The notes under the pieces were generated by a model. The model was given only the letters and a program-made list of their open reading frames with translations. It did no database searches and was not told where the DNA came from. Position numbers and translations under genes: made by a program. DNA of 8,452 nucleotides from Methanomassiliicoccus sp. UBA345 (GTDB lineage Archaea; Thermoplasmatota; Thermoplasmata; Methanomassiliicoccales; Methanomassiliicoccaceae): the NCBI GenBank assembly GCA_002504525.1, contig DATD01000032.1, forward strand, positions 72,820 to 81,271, written 5' to 3'. Positions within the stretch are counted from its first letter, which is position 1. Every line of letters begins with the position of its first letter. Shown here in pieces: positions 1 through 7,391 of the stretch.

Positions 1-440
1 CGCCCCCCGGCCACGTAGGCGGTCGACACGTGCGCGAACCGGCCGAGGCCGTGGTCCCGGTGCGCCGCCTCGGCTACGGCGAGCGCGTTCCTGGTCCCTT
101 CGACGTTCACGCTCCGCAGTTCGTCGATGGGGGCGCCGAGCCTGATGTCCGCCGCGGCATGAACGATGTGGCCGACCTCCTCGACCAGGCGAGCGTACGC
201 TATGTCGTCGAGGCCGAGGCGCTCCTCGCGAACGTCGCCGGTCAGCACCTCGACCCTCGACCCGACAGCGTCCCTTAGCTCAGGCAGGTCCCACCACGCC
301 CGCATCAGGCGGCGCCTCGCCTGCTCGTCGTCCTTCCCACGTACGAGCGCGATGATGCGGTGGTCGGTGTTCTTTACCAGCCAACTCGCCACGAACGTCC
401 CGACGAAGCCGGTGCCGCCGGTCAGCAGCACGGTGCTCAT
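1..440 (-). CDS. SDR-family NAD(P)-dependent oxidoreductase, thioester-reductase/'male sterility' type (partial, C-terminus off the left edge)
   Basis: About 146 N-terminal codons are present. The protein starts MSTVLLTGGTGFVG, which gives the Rossmann nucleotide-binding motif GxxGxxG (G8, G11, G14) of extended SDRs. Further along are LTGDV, the HAAADIRL stretch, NVEGTRNAL and STAYVAG, an order typical of the NAD_binding_4 family (PF07993; fatty acyl-CoA or thioester reductases) and of related sugar-nucleotide epimerases. Such enzymes use NAD(P)H to reduce acyl thioesters or to alter sugars or lipids in the cytosol. The active-site YxxxK would lie beyond the window. The start ATG at 438-440 overlaps the upstream pyruvyl transferase stop as ATGA, so the two genes are probably translationally coupled. 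A purine-rich GGGAAGTG lies just upstream. The SDR fold is near certain; the substrate is unknown, and acyl-thioester is only the best guess from the motif style. Confidence 0.85.
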   Translation of the reverse strand, partial: MSTVLLTGGTGFVGTFVASWLVKNTDHRIIALVRGKDDEQARRRLMRAWWDLPELRDAVGSRVEVLTGDVREERLGLDDIAYARLVEEVGHIVHAAADIRLGAPIDELRSVNVEGTRNALAVAEAAHRDHGLGRFAHVSTAYVAGG

Positions 441-1663
441 GTTCGCACTTCCCAGCCGCAGGCCCTCAGGAACTCGGAGGTCAGCTCGCGGGCGCGGCGA
501 GCTCTTCTCATCTGCCCTTCGTGAGCGTGGGCGAGCCGTTCCCTGACCTCTCCGGAATCGTCGAGCAACTGCTCCGCCTTTCCCCTCACCTGGGGAAACA
601 GGTTCGGCTCGTCATGCTCGAACAGGAGCTCGCTCATGCCGATCTCCCCGTACAGGTCCATCAGCCGGACGTCGTGGGCGATGGCGATCTGCGGGACGTG
701 GCCTTTCAGTGACAGCGCCCCGGCGTGGTAGCGCGACGTGACGAGGAGGTCGAGGCCTCTGATGACGGAGACCATCTGCGAGGCGTTGCACCGGCTGGCG
801 GAGAAGATGCGCGCTCGGTCGGGGTTTCTCATCCTCGACCGGATGTCCTCGGCCATGTCGTCGTCGAGCGATTCCATGCACAGCAGCGCCACTGGTCTGC
901 CACGCTCTTCGATGACCCAATCGGCCAGCTCGGCGAAGTCCTGGGCCAGCCGGGCCGCCGCCTTTCTCCGTTCCGGGGACCACGCGAAATAGTAGGGCCA
1001 TTTGTAACATCTCGACCGGCGGCCCCACAACCGCGGGACGACGGGGAATAGGAAAAAGTCCACTGCGGCGATGCCCACCGCCCCGGCGCCGAGCTCCCTC
1101 TTGAGGAGGTCAGCGTCCTCGGGACCGGTCTTGAAAAGGAAGGCGGTGTCGGCGGACACCTCGATCGGAGCGGTGACGCCCCATTGCCGCATGCGCTCCG
1201 CCCCGGCGTAGGTGCGCATGATGATCAGGTCGGTCTTGCTCGCCTCGGCCCTGACCTTCTCCTGGCTAGCCTGAGATACTTGACCAGAGTCGACGGCGTA
1301 GGCGACGCACGGCTTCCCGAAATCGGCCGCGCATGTCGTCGCCCACAGGTACGCGTCAAGCAGCGCGGTGGTGAACGTCTCGATGTAGCAGCTCCCTTCG
1401 ACCAGCACGGTGAGGTCGTTCTCCCGCACCAGCCGGCGGACCGTTCGTTTGTAGGTCGTGGGTATCTTGACGATGCGCAGCTGCGGCGTCTCCTGGAGGT
1501 AGCGTCGGAGCCGCTTCACGTCAAGGCTGGGCACGGTGAGGATGGCGTCCGGCAGAATGGCGCGCATGTCCTCGATGGTCGCGAGCAACTTCGCCTCCGC
1601 CCCGGTGTTGTTGGCGCCGTTGTATCCGAACAGCAGGACCTTCGGGCGCTTAGCATCGCTCAT
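437..1663 (-). CDS. Polysaccharide pyruvyl transferase family protein (CsaB/WcaK-like)
   Basis: This 408-residue protein matches the PF04230 family, whose characterised members transfer pyruvate from phosphoenolpyruvate to sugars of cell-surface polymers; some family members have unknown acceptors. The N-terminal strand and loop read LLFGYNGANNTGAEAKL (residues 10-26), the family's glycine/asparagine-rich opening. The C-terminal half carries the hallmark TSRYHAGALSLKGHVPQIAI (309-328, His313), followed by the DVRLMDLYGEIG segment. There is no signal peptide or membrane helix, so it is cytosolic. The open frame extends up to 1834, but those residues lie inside tetR and are basic and low-complexity. 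The start at 1661-1663 is preferred because GGTGA sits 4 nt upstream and the family homology begins there. It follows tetR by 4 nt and overlaps the SDR start by 4 nt. The product is probably a modified surface glycan or lipid headgroup; the exact acceptor cannot be told. Confidence 0.87.
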   Translation of the reverse strand: MSDAKRPKVLLFGYNGANNTGAEAKLLATIEDMRAILPDAILTVPSLDVKRLRRYLQETPQLRIVKIPTTYKRTVRRLVRENDLTVLVEGSCYIETFTTALLDAYLWATTCAADFGKPCVAYAVDSGQVSQASQEKVRAEASKTDLIIMRTYAGAERMRQWGVTAPIEVSADTAFLFKTGPEDADLLKRELGAGAVGIAAVDFFLFPVVPRLWGRRSRCYKWPYYFAWSPERRKAAARLAQDFAELADWVIEERGRPVALLCMESLDDDMAEDIRSRMRNPDRARIFSASRCNASQMVSVIRGLDLLVTSRYHAGALSLKGHVPQIAIAHDVRLMDLYGEIGMSELLFEHDEPNLFPQVRGKAEQLLDDSGEVRERLAHAHEGQMRRARRARELTSEFLRACGWEVRT

Positions 1664-1674
1664 GCCCTCACCCC
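1664..1674 (-). promoter_or_regulatory. Shine-Dalgarno site of the pyruvyl transferase gene, inside the tetR stop region
   Basis: On the minus strand this reads GGGGTGAGGGC directly before ATG. The GGTGA core (1672-1668) complements the UCACC near the 3' end of archaeal 16S rRNA with 4 nt of spacing. Its TGA is also the tetR stop codon, so the site couples the two genes and settles the pyruvyl transferase start at 1663. Confidence 0.6.
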
Positions 1675-2327
1675 GTGCTGACCAGGTCCACCAGGAACCT
1701 GGTGTGCATGTCAATGTCTTCTTTGTGCTCCTCCCGGAACGAGCCGGCCGTATGGCCGTAGCGGATGAGAAAGTAATCCACCCATGCATGGCTATAGTAC
1801 GATAGGTACGTCGAGGCCAGCGCCTTCGGGTCAAGAGGCCTGATGAGCCCTTTCTCTATCATGATAGTGAAGTTATTCACCCAGAACGCCTCTGCCAAGC
1901 CGACGATGCTGGACCAGAACGCTTTGACCTGGTCGTTGTGGTACAGCTCGACGAAGATGATCCTCATGATCTTCTCCGCGTAAGGGGAATCCATCCATCT
2001 CAGCGCGATGTCGCGGGACATGTCCATGAACCCGGGGACGCCCATCGAGAGGATCCGCTCTTCGGCCCCGGCGTCCTGCAGTCCGATGAACTTCATGAGG
2101 TCCACTGGGTACTCCAAGATGCTTTGGAGGATCTGGTCCTTGCTCGAGAAATGATAGTACAGCGACGCCTTCCTGATCCCGACCGCGTCGGCGATCTCCT
2201 GCACGCTGACCGCGTCGAAGCCCTTCTGGGCAAAGAGGTCGATGGAGACGTCGAGGATCCTGGCCCTAGTGCCCTTCTCGACCGGACCGTTGAGCAGCAA
2301 TCGCGTGATGGTTTCATCACTGATCAT
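1668..2327 (-). CDS. TetR/AcrR-family transcriptional regulator
   Basis: This 219-residue protein has the classic TetR layout. A first helix (RARILDVSIDLFAQKGFDAV, residues 21-40) is followed by the helix-turn-helix VSVQEIADAVGIRKASLYYHF (40-60) and then SSKDQIL. The remainder is a helical, aromatic-rich ligand and dimerisation domain with no recognisable ligand signature. Members bind palindromic operators as dimers and release DNA when a small molecule binds. The start at 2325-2327 is supported by GGGAGAAGGG centred about 10 nt upstream. It is the first gene of a tight operon with the pyruvyl transferase and the SDR, and a perfect palindrome abuts its own TATA box. Autorepression and control of the two downstream enzymes is therefore the simplest reading. 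The inducer may be a lipid or envelope-active compound, but that is a guess. Confidence 0.93.
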   Translation of the reverse strand: MISDETITRLLLNGPVEKGTRARILDVSIDLFAQKGFDAVSVQEIADAVGIRKASLYYHFSSKDQILQSILEYPVDLMKFIGLQDAGAEERILSMGVPGFMDMSRDIALRWMDSPYAEKIMRIIFVELYHNDQVKAFWSSIVGLAEAFWVNNFTIMIEKGLIRPLDPKALASTYLSYYSHAWVDYFLIRYGHTAGSFREEHKEDIDMHTRFLVDLVSTG

Positions 2328-2390
2328 TCGCCCTTCTCCCTTTCCACTCCCTCGGCTCGTGGGCAGACAGATGGGTGTGGCAGCCCGTCG

Positions 2391-2398
2391 TACATATA
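2391..2398 (-). promoter_or_regulatory. Probable archaeal TATA box of the tetR operon
   Basis: The minus strand reads TATATGTA here. An initiation site about 25 nt downstream would fall near 2368-2370, giving a leader of roughly 40 nt that contains the GGGAG ribosome site of tetR. The upstream BRE position falls within the palindrome at 2399-2414, so a bound repressor would block TBP/TFB. The position is predicted from sequence only. Confidence 0.55.
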
Positions 2399-2414
2399 CC
2401 TACCGCGCGGTAGG
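2399..2414. promoter_or_regulatory. Perfect 16-bp palindrome, likely TetR operator
   Basis: CCTACCGCGCGGTAGG is its own reverse complement with no mismatch. Its size and its TACCG/CGGTA arms fit operators of TetR-family dimers. It directly abuts the tetR TATA-like box and lies about 44 nt before the TATA box of the divergent RmuC-like gene. It could therefore repress the operon and possibly influence the divergent gene. Binding by this particular TetR is inferred from adjacency. Confidence 0.7.
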
Positions 2415-2457
2415 CAGAGAGAATACTGACCCAGTCCAAAACGCTCCTGCTGAGTCA

Positions 2458-2467
2458 TTTATATAAA
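2458..2467 (+). promoter_or_regulatory. TATA box of the RmuC-like gene
   Basis: TTTATATAAA stands out in a GC-rich surrounding and matches the archaeal box A consensus. Transcription would be expected to start near 2487-2490, about 37-40 nt before the ATG at 2527. The sequence before the ATG contains only a weak purine stretch (GGGGAAG). This is one of the clearest signs that the genome is archaeal. Confidence 0.7.
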
Positions 2468-2526
2468 ATCCAGAGAAGAATTAAAAACTGGCACCCCGTT
2501 CTCGATGCCATCGTGGGGAAGACACA

Positions 2527-4056
2527 ATGGCGATCAATAACGGATCGGCGCTGGATGCGTTCTTTGAGGAGGTCAAGAACCTCGGGTTCTTCGGCAGACT
2601 GTTCTCGTGGGGAAGGATACGCAAGCTGAGCTACGAGGCCAGCAATGAGCTTGCTTTGCTTCGCAGCCAGAGGGACAGCTGGGCACAGCAGAGGCAGGAC
2701 CTGGAGCGGCTGCTCGCCTCTCAGAGATCGGAGGCCGAGACCAAGACCGGCGAGGTCCAGAGGCTGTCCGGGGAGCTGACGAAGGCGCAGACCTCGCTGA
2801 GCGAAGTGAGGGAGCTCGTCAAGGAGCGCGAGAGCAAGATAAGGGAGCTGGAGACGTCCGCCGGTTCGAGCACTCAGCTCATCGCTGACCTCCGGTCGCA
2901 GGCCGCAGGGCTGCAGCGTCAGATCGAGGAGAGGAATACCCAGATCGCTGACTACGAGAGAAGGCTGGGCGAGGCCGCGACGGCTCGCGACAAGAACGGC
3001 GAGCGGGTGAGGCAGCTCGAGGCGGAGCTGGCCACATGCAACAGGAAGATGGAGGAGTTCGACCGCTCCATCAAGGAGAAGGACAAGCTCATCACGCAGT
3101 TCGAGAGCGCTGAGCAGTCCAGGCGGGACGAGCATGCCGGCAAGGTCACTGAGGTCACGACCTTCATGAATGGCCTGAAGGAGGACAAGGTCCGTCTGGA
3201 GAAGGAAAAGGAAGAAGCGCTGAGAGCGCAGATGGAGGAGATGAAGCGGACCTGGCTGAACCATGAACTCAGGGTCGAGGAGGCGCTAAGGGCGCTGTGC
3301 AACAAGCATACCATCGAGTACCTGGGCAAGGAGAAGGTGCCGTTCAGAGGCAAGCCGGACAATACGTTGCGCATATGCGACGAATACGTCATATTCGATG
3401 CGAAGAGCCCCCAGGGCGAGGACCTATCCAACTTCGCCGCCTATGTGAACAAGCAGACCGAGGACGTCAAGAAGTACGTCAAGGAGAAGGATGTCAAGAA
3501 GGACATCTTCCTGGTCGTTCCGAACAACACCGTCGACGTCTTCGATTCTTATGTGGTAAGTCACGGCGACTACCGTGTCTACATCGTCACGGTCGATTCG
3601 CTGGAGCCGATCCTGCTCAGCCTGAAGAGGATCGAGGAGTACGAGTTCGCCGAACAGCTGAGTCCCGAGGAACGCGAAGACATCTGCCGTGTCATCGGTC
3701 GATTAAGTCATCTTACAAAGAGGCGCATTCAGGTGGACTCGTTCTTCTGCGATGAGGCGTTCAAGGCGCTGAAGGAATGCGGCTGCTTGCCTGATGAGTT
3801 CTCCGAGAAGACGCTTGAATATGAGAAGTCGGCCAAGCTCAACCCTCCCATAGAGCACAGGGCGAAGATCATCGCGGACAAGGAGCTGCAGAAGGCGGTG
3901 GAAACGGCGAGGAAGGACGCCGAGTTCCTCGGGCTTGAGACCACCGAGGCGGTGGCCAAGAGCGTCAGGGCGATGCCGCTGCTGAAGGAGGACGCCGAAG
4001 AGCAGAACGAGCTAGAATACGTAGAGGATATGGAACTGGAGGGGCTCGAGAAGTAG
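2527..4056 (+). CDS. Coiled-coil protein with C-terminal RmuC-like PD-(D/E)XK nuclease domain
   Basis: This 509-residue protein begins with a short hydrophobic/amphipathic stretch (LGFFGRLFSWGRIRKL, 19-34) and then a charged, heptad-rich coiled coil over about 35-240. A compact domain follows. WLNHELRVEEAL (243-254) supplies helix glutamates, and GKPDNTLRICDEYVIFDAKSP (275-295) supplies a PD...DxK core with D278, D291 and K293. YVNKQTEDVKKYVKEKDVKKDIFLVVPNN and YRVYIVTVDSLEPILLSLKRI then resemble the order in RmuC (DNA recombination protein). The tail (about 485-509) is acidic. Catalytic residues look intact, so metal-dependent DNA cleavage is plausible but untested. No full transmembrane helix like the N-terminal anchor of bacterial RmuC is evident. 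The gene is transcribed alone, divergently from tetR and convergently with the helicase gene. It could instead be a distinct PD-(D/E)XK family; 'RmuC-like' rests on motif order only. Confidence 0.75.
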   Translation: MAINNGSALDAFFEEVKNLGFFGRLFSWGRIRKLSYEASNELALLRSQRDSWAQQRQDLERLLASQRSEAETKTGEVQRLSGELTKAQTSLSEVRELVKERESKIRELETSAGSSTQLIADLRSQAAGLQRQIEERNTQIADYERRLGEAATARDKNGERVRQLEAELATCNRKMEEFDRSIKEKDKLITQFESAEQSRRDEHAGKVTEVTTFMNGLKEDKVRLEKEKEEALRAQMEEMKRTWLNHELRVEEALRALCNKHTIEYLGKEKVPFRGKPDNTLRICDEYVIFDAKSPQGEDLSNFAAYVNKQTEDVKKYVKEKDVKKDIFLVVPNNTVDVFDSYVVSHGDYRVYIVTVDSLEPILLSLKRIEEYEFAEQLSPEEREDICRVIGRLSHLTKRRIQVDSFFCDEAFKALKECGCLPDEFSEKTLEYEKSAKLNPPIEHRAKIIADKELQKAVETARKDAEFLGLETTEAVAKSVRAMPLLKEDAEEQNELEYVEDMELEGLEK

Positions 4057-4147
4057 GACGCGCCTTGATCGAACGAGGGCGGTCGGCGAGTCTGGAATAA
4101 ATGGAAGCACCGACGTTCTCCATTCTTACTCTAACACGGTCATCATT
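4057..4147. terminator. Convergent intergenic gap with weak T-rich terminators
   Basis: This 91-nt gap separates the stops of two converging genes. On the plus strand a pyrimidine-rich run TTCTCCATTCTTACTCT (4116-4132) lies about 60 nt after the RmuC-like stop. On the minus strand TTCCATTTATT (4106-4096) lies about 42 nt after the helicase stop. Archaeal termination often needs only T-rich tracts, so each could serve. No strong stem-loop was found. Confidence 0.35.
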
Positions 4148-7100
4148 TCATCCTATCAGCTGATTCGTCTTCTTCAGATACTTCGCTGGTGTGGGGGTGC
4201 GTAGCCTCCATGTGATGCTCATTGGTCTGCTGCCTTCGTGATCGACATAATCAGCAGTGCCAAGATAAGTGTATGAAGCGGTACGCCCAAATGCATCTTT
4301 TTTCGCCTCTCGCACGAACAGCAATACGCGGCTGCCTTCTTTTTTATGATTGATGTATCGCTGCCCGGTCGGCGAGTCATCAGATGTGGTGCTTTGACTT
4401 TGCCAGTGGAATAGCCATTGGTTTATGGAATAATCATTGTACATAGTCGTTGGCGAGTAATCCTTATCTGATTTATTGAGCGTCACAAAAAAAAGGTCGG
4501 CTTTCTTATCAGGTAAGTACTTTACTCCCTCACGCACCGATGATGGTTTTAAGAAATCCATCGCCACCAAAATCTGATCTCTCGAATACGTGCAGTGAAC
4601 ATCTAACGGACATTCATCCCCGAGATCGCTTTTCACATCGATGATGTCGATCTTCTCGAGCTGGTAGCGTAAGATTTCCTGAAGTTCTTCGTATAATCGA
4701 GTATTGCGCTTCAGTTGTTGCAGCCCCTCAACCGTGCTGGTAAAATTGCATTCTTCAGCACTCTTCTTCCAGATGGTGAACTGGAGCATTCGCAACATCC
4801 TATTTTCCATCAAGTTGAGGTCTTCCTCTCTTACAGTGTCGATGTTTGGAAGCAAACGAAGCAGAAAATCGATCCATCGTCGCGAGTCAATAGTGCAGAG
4901 GCGATCGAACGCTTTAGCTAAGAGGTCCTCGTCCGGCTCTGAAAAATCATCAGTAACATTGGCTTGCACACAGAGTCGAGAGAAAGTAGCATTCGTGTAA
5001 ATGCTGCGAATGTCCATGTTGTAGAATGTTAGGAAATTGGGCAGCGAAAGCAACATTCCGCTATCCTCTTCAAACGTCGCTATCCGTGATATGATTCCGG
5101 ATCTCCGTCCAAGTGACGCGTTGATGTTGTCATAGATGTACTGCTTTGCCTTACGTTCCAGCTGAATATAACATCCTTTAGGGAGCGATACAAAATCATT
5201 CTTTATCTCGCTCCGAACATCCTTCGCCGAACTGCTGAGCAAGGCCCCGAACTTCTCCTCGAAGCGGTATTTCTTATTCGCTTGACCTATGAAATCTAGC
5301 ACGGTCAAGCATTCCTTCCCCTCAGCCTGACGAAGCCCTCGCCCCAGTTGCTGTAAGAATATGGTTAGGCTTTCAGTGGGGCGGAGAAATAGTACGGTGT
5401 TGACTTCAGGAATATCGACACCTTCATTGTATATGTCCACGACAAAAATGAACTTAATTTCACCGCATATCAATCGCTGCTTTGCCGTGTTTCGTTCCAC
5501 ATCATCCGATTCAGCGGTCAAGCTGATCGATGGAATGCCCCAGGTGTTGAAGTGCTCAGCCATGAAATTGGCGTGAGCAACGGAAACGCAGAAACCCAAT
5601 CCCTTGACATCGTCGATGTCGGTTACGTATTTCTGGATAGATCTCACGATGCTGTCGGCGCGTCGTTCCGCTACCAACTTGTTCATCGTGTATAGATTCG
5701 ACAGTTCGGTTCTATCGTAGCCGCCTCTTGTCCATTTCAGCTCAGTTAGATCTGCGGTGTCAGTCACACCGAAGTATTGGAACGGACAGAGCAGCTTCCG
5801 GTCAATCGCTTCAGGCAATCGTATCTCGGCAGCGATGCGGTCGTCAAAAAAAGACAGAACGCTCTTACCGTCCATACGCTCCGGTGTCGCAGTCAGGCCG
5901 AGCAGTACCTTAGGTTTGTAATGTTCCAGCAATCTTTGATAGGTCGGCGCCGCTGCGTGATGGAATTCATCGACGATAATAAAATCATAAAAGTCAGGGG
6001 AGGTTTTCTCATCTAGCGCTTGTGACTGGAATGTCTGGATCGAGATGAATAAATGATCCAAACTATCGGGACGATATCCGCCTACAAAAAGATCGCCGAA
6101 ATTGGGATTCTTTAGAATGCCTTGGAAGCACGCCAAGCTCTGTTTTAGTATCTCTTCTCGGTGAGCCACAAAAAGCAACCTGTTCGGTTTGTCTGGTCGA
6201 TCCGTACAGAATCGTTTGTAGTCGAATGCGGAGATGACAGTCTTTCCGGTCCCCGTCGCTGCGACTATCAAATTCTTACAATGATTTCTAATCGTTCTCT
6301 CAGCCGAAAGCTTGTCCAGAATCTCTTGTTGATACGGATATGGTGAGACGTCGAACAGCATCGTTACCGTTCTTCCGCCGTTCAACCGTTCTGCTTTAAG
6401 CGCAGTGGCGAGACGACTAGCTTGCTCCTTGGAATAATCTTCAAACTCGCTTGAATTCCAGTAACTGTCGAACGTAGCATTGATCTTGTGCATCGTGTCC
6501 GGCAAGTCTTGCGCCGTTACCTTCACGTTCCACTCTAGGCCGCTAGAGATGGCGGCATTGGATAGATTGGATGAGCCGACGTATGCAGTGCTGAATCCCG
6601 TGTTGCGGTAGAATACATAGGTTTTGGCATGAAGTCTGGTTCGCTTGGTATCGTATGATATCTTGATCTCGGTGTTATCTAATTCTGATAGCGCCTCGAT
6701 AGCTTTGGCATCAGTAGCTCCCATGTATGAAGTTGTGATCACCCGAAGCTTTCCGCCGCGCTGAGTGAAGGCCCTCAGTTCATCGATAATGAGGCGCAGC
6801 CCGCTCCATTTGATGAATGAAACCAGCATATCGATACGATCTGATGACACGATTTCTTTCTTCAATTCGGTCATCATGCTCGGTTCGCGAACCGCGCCAG
6901 TAAATAGGGAGCTCTGAGAAATTGACGTCTCTGGCCTGATTATTTCTGATTTCTCGTTTATCGCTTGAATAGAATCTTTCTTATTGATCAACGCGAGCAG
7001 CTGTTCAGCCCTTTCATCAACCGACATGCCGTCAAATGCCGTTTCACCGGTCGCTTGCACAATGGCGCTGATGATGCTGTTCGCAAGCAGTACTTGATTG

Positions 7101-7288
7101 TCGAGGCTATTGTCGCCACCTATTGACGAAAGACCCTTCTCCAGTACTGACGCAATGTAGCTAGAAAGCACCTTAGGCGCTTCAGCTTCATCGATTCTAT
7201 CAGTGGTTTGCTGCAAATCTGACTCGTTGTCAAGCGCTTTCGCCAAGTGCTTACTGATGACCTGTTCATACAATCCTTCCTTCAGCAT
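4148..7288 (-). CDS. PLD nuclease-DExH helicase fusion with C-terminal DUF3427
   Basis: This 1046-residue protein starts with a helical region (1-120, opening MLKEGLYEQV). A phospholipase D-type nuclease domain follows, with one HxK motif (RLHAKTYVFY, H220, K222) and GSSNLS (238-243); a single copy implies dimerisation. The SF2 helicase core has PYPYQQ (316-321), Walker A ATGTGKT (344-350), DEFHH (440-444), TATP (466-469), NEGVDIP (621-627) and QQLGRGLR (646-653). From about 680 to the end it matches DUF3427-type tails, including YINHKKEGSRVLLFVREAKK and YTYLGTADYV. All motor and HKD residues appear intact, and the length is typical of this fusion. Such proteins are often found near restriction or defence genes and probably unwind and cut invading nucleic acid; that role is inferred. 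No clear ribosome site precedes ATG 7286-7288. The base composition is lower in GC than all flanking genes, which suggests transfer. Confidence 0.9.
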   Translation of the reverse strand: MLKEGLYEQVISKHLAKALDNESDLQQTTDRIDEAEAPKVLSSYIASVLEKGLSSIGGDNSLDNQVLLANSIISAIVQATGETAFDGMSVDERAEQLLALINKKDSIQAINEKSEIIRPETSISQSSLFTGAVREPSMMTELKKEIVSSDRIDMLVSFIKWSGLRLIIDELRAFTQRGGKLRVITTSYMGATDAKAIEALSELDNTEIKISYDTKRTRLHAKTYVFYRNTGFSTAYVGSSNLSNAAISSGLEWNVKVTAQDLPDTMHKINATFDSYWNSSEFEDYSKEQASRLATALKAERLNGGRTVTMLFDVSPYPYQQEILDKLSAERTIRNHCKNLIVAATGTGKTVISAFDYKRFCTDRPDKPNRLLFVAHREEILKQSLACFQGILKNPNFGDLFVGGYRPDSLDHLFISIQTFQSQALDEKTSPDFYDFIIVDEFHHAAAPTYQRLLEHYKPKVLLGLTATPERMDGKSVLSFFDDRIAAEIRLPEAIDRKLLCPFQYFGVTDTADLTELKWTRGGYDRTELSNLYTMNKLVAERRADSIVRSIQKYVTDIDDVKGLGFCVSVAHANFMAEHFNTWGIPSISLTAESDDVERNTAKQRLICGEIKFIFVVDIYNEGVDIPEVNTVLFLRPTESLTIFLQQLGRGLRQAEGKECLTVLDFIGQANKKYRFEEKFGALLSSSAKDVRSEIKNDFVSLPKGCYIQLERKAKQYIYDNINASLGRRSGIISRIATFEEDSGMLLSLPNFLTFYNMDIRSIYTNATFSRLCVQANVTDDFSEPDEDLLAKAFDRLCTIDSRRWIDFLLRLLPNIDTVREEDLNLMENRMLRMLQFTIWKKSAEECNFTSTVEGLQQLKRNTRLYEELQEILRYQLEKIDIIDVKSDLGDECPLDVHCTYSRDQILVAMDFLKPSSVREGVKYLPDKKADLFFVTLNKSDKDYSPTTMYNDYSINQWLFHWQSQSTTSDDSPTGQRYINHKKEGSRVLLFVREAKKDAFGRTASYTYLGTADYVDHEGSRPMSITWRLRTPTPAKYLKKTNQLIG

Positions 7289-7337
7289 GGCGAACCGAGT
7301 CGATAATGCGCCTGTGATTATTTACTTGGCCCTATTA

Positions 7338-7346
7338 GAAAATAAA
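7338..7346 (-). promoter_or_regulatory. Candidate TATA box of the helicase gene
   Basis: The minus strand reads TTTATTTTC here. Initiation about 25 nt downstream would fall near 7316, leaving a leader of about 28 nt before ATG 7288 with no evident Shine-Dalgarno match. The same T-rich run could instead act as a terminator for the PIN gene, since it follows the inverted repeat on this strand. Confidence 0.35.
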
Positions 7347-7356
7347 TCGGTACAAA

Positions 7357-7391
7357 TCGCTTCACTCAGTCTGAAGTAATTAGTGAAGCGA
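7357..7391. repeat. 10-bp inverted repeat (TCGCTTCACT / AGTGAAGCGA)
   Basis: Arms at 7357-7366 and 7382-7391 are perfectly complementary, separated by 15 nt. TGAAG also recurs 12 nt apart inside the element (7372 and 7384). It sits just upstream of the candidate helicase TATA box, where an operator would be expected. As RNA it could form a hairpin 50-85 nt after the PIN stop and act in termination or 3' end protection. The sequence does not decide between these. Confidence 0.6.

Noticed and set aside
612..1028. Minus-strand frame of 138 codons inside the pyruvyl transferase gene
   Set aside because: Same strand, shifted frame, Pro/Arg/Gly-rich composition. It is a shadow of the real gene.
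725..1681. Plus-strand open frames at 725-1051 and 1184-1681
   Set aside because: They are opposite the pyruvyl transferase gene, have no family motifs, and are expected from high GC that removes stop codons.
1664..1834. N-terminal extension of the pyruvyl transferase frame by 57 codons
   Set aside because: It lies within tetR in another frame and gives arginine-rich sequence unlike the family. The GGTGA site and family homology support the start at 1663.
2600..3250. Repeated GAG/AAG/CTG-rich sequence as a DNA repeat array
   Set aside because: It reflects coiled-coil codon bias; there is no fixed period or conserved unit as in a CRISPR or tandem repeat.
2455..3264. Long leucine-rich minus-strand open frame of 269 codons
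   Set aside because: It is antisense to the coiled-coil gene; CTC/CAG-type codons opposite Glu/Leu/Lys repeats create it. It shows no domain and its tail crosses the divergent promoter.
4487..4494. A-tract within the helicase gene as a possible frameshift or slippage site
   Set aside because: The reading frame and domain order continue intact across it, so no frameshift is needed. Such tracts are common in AT-rich coding DNA.
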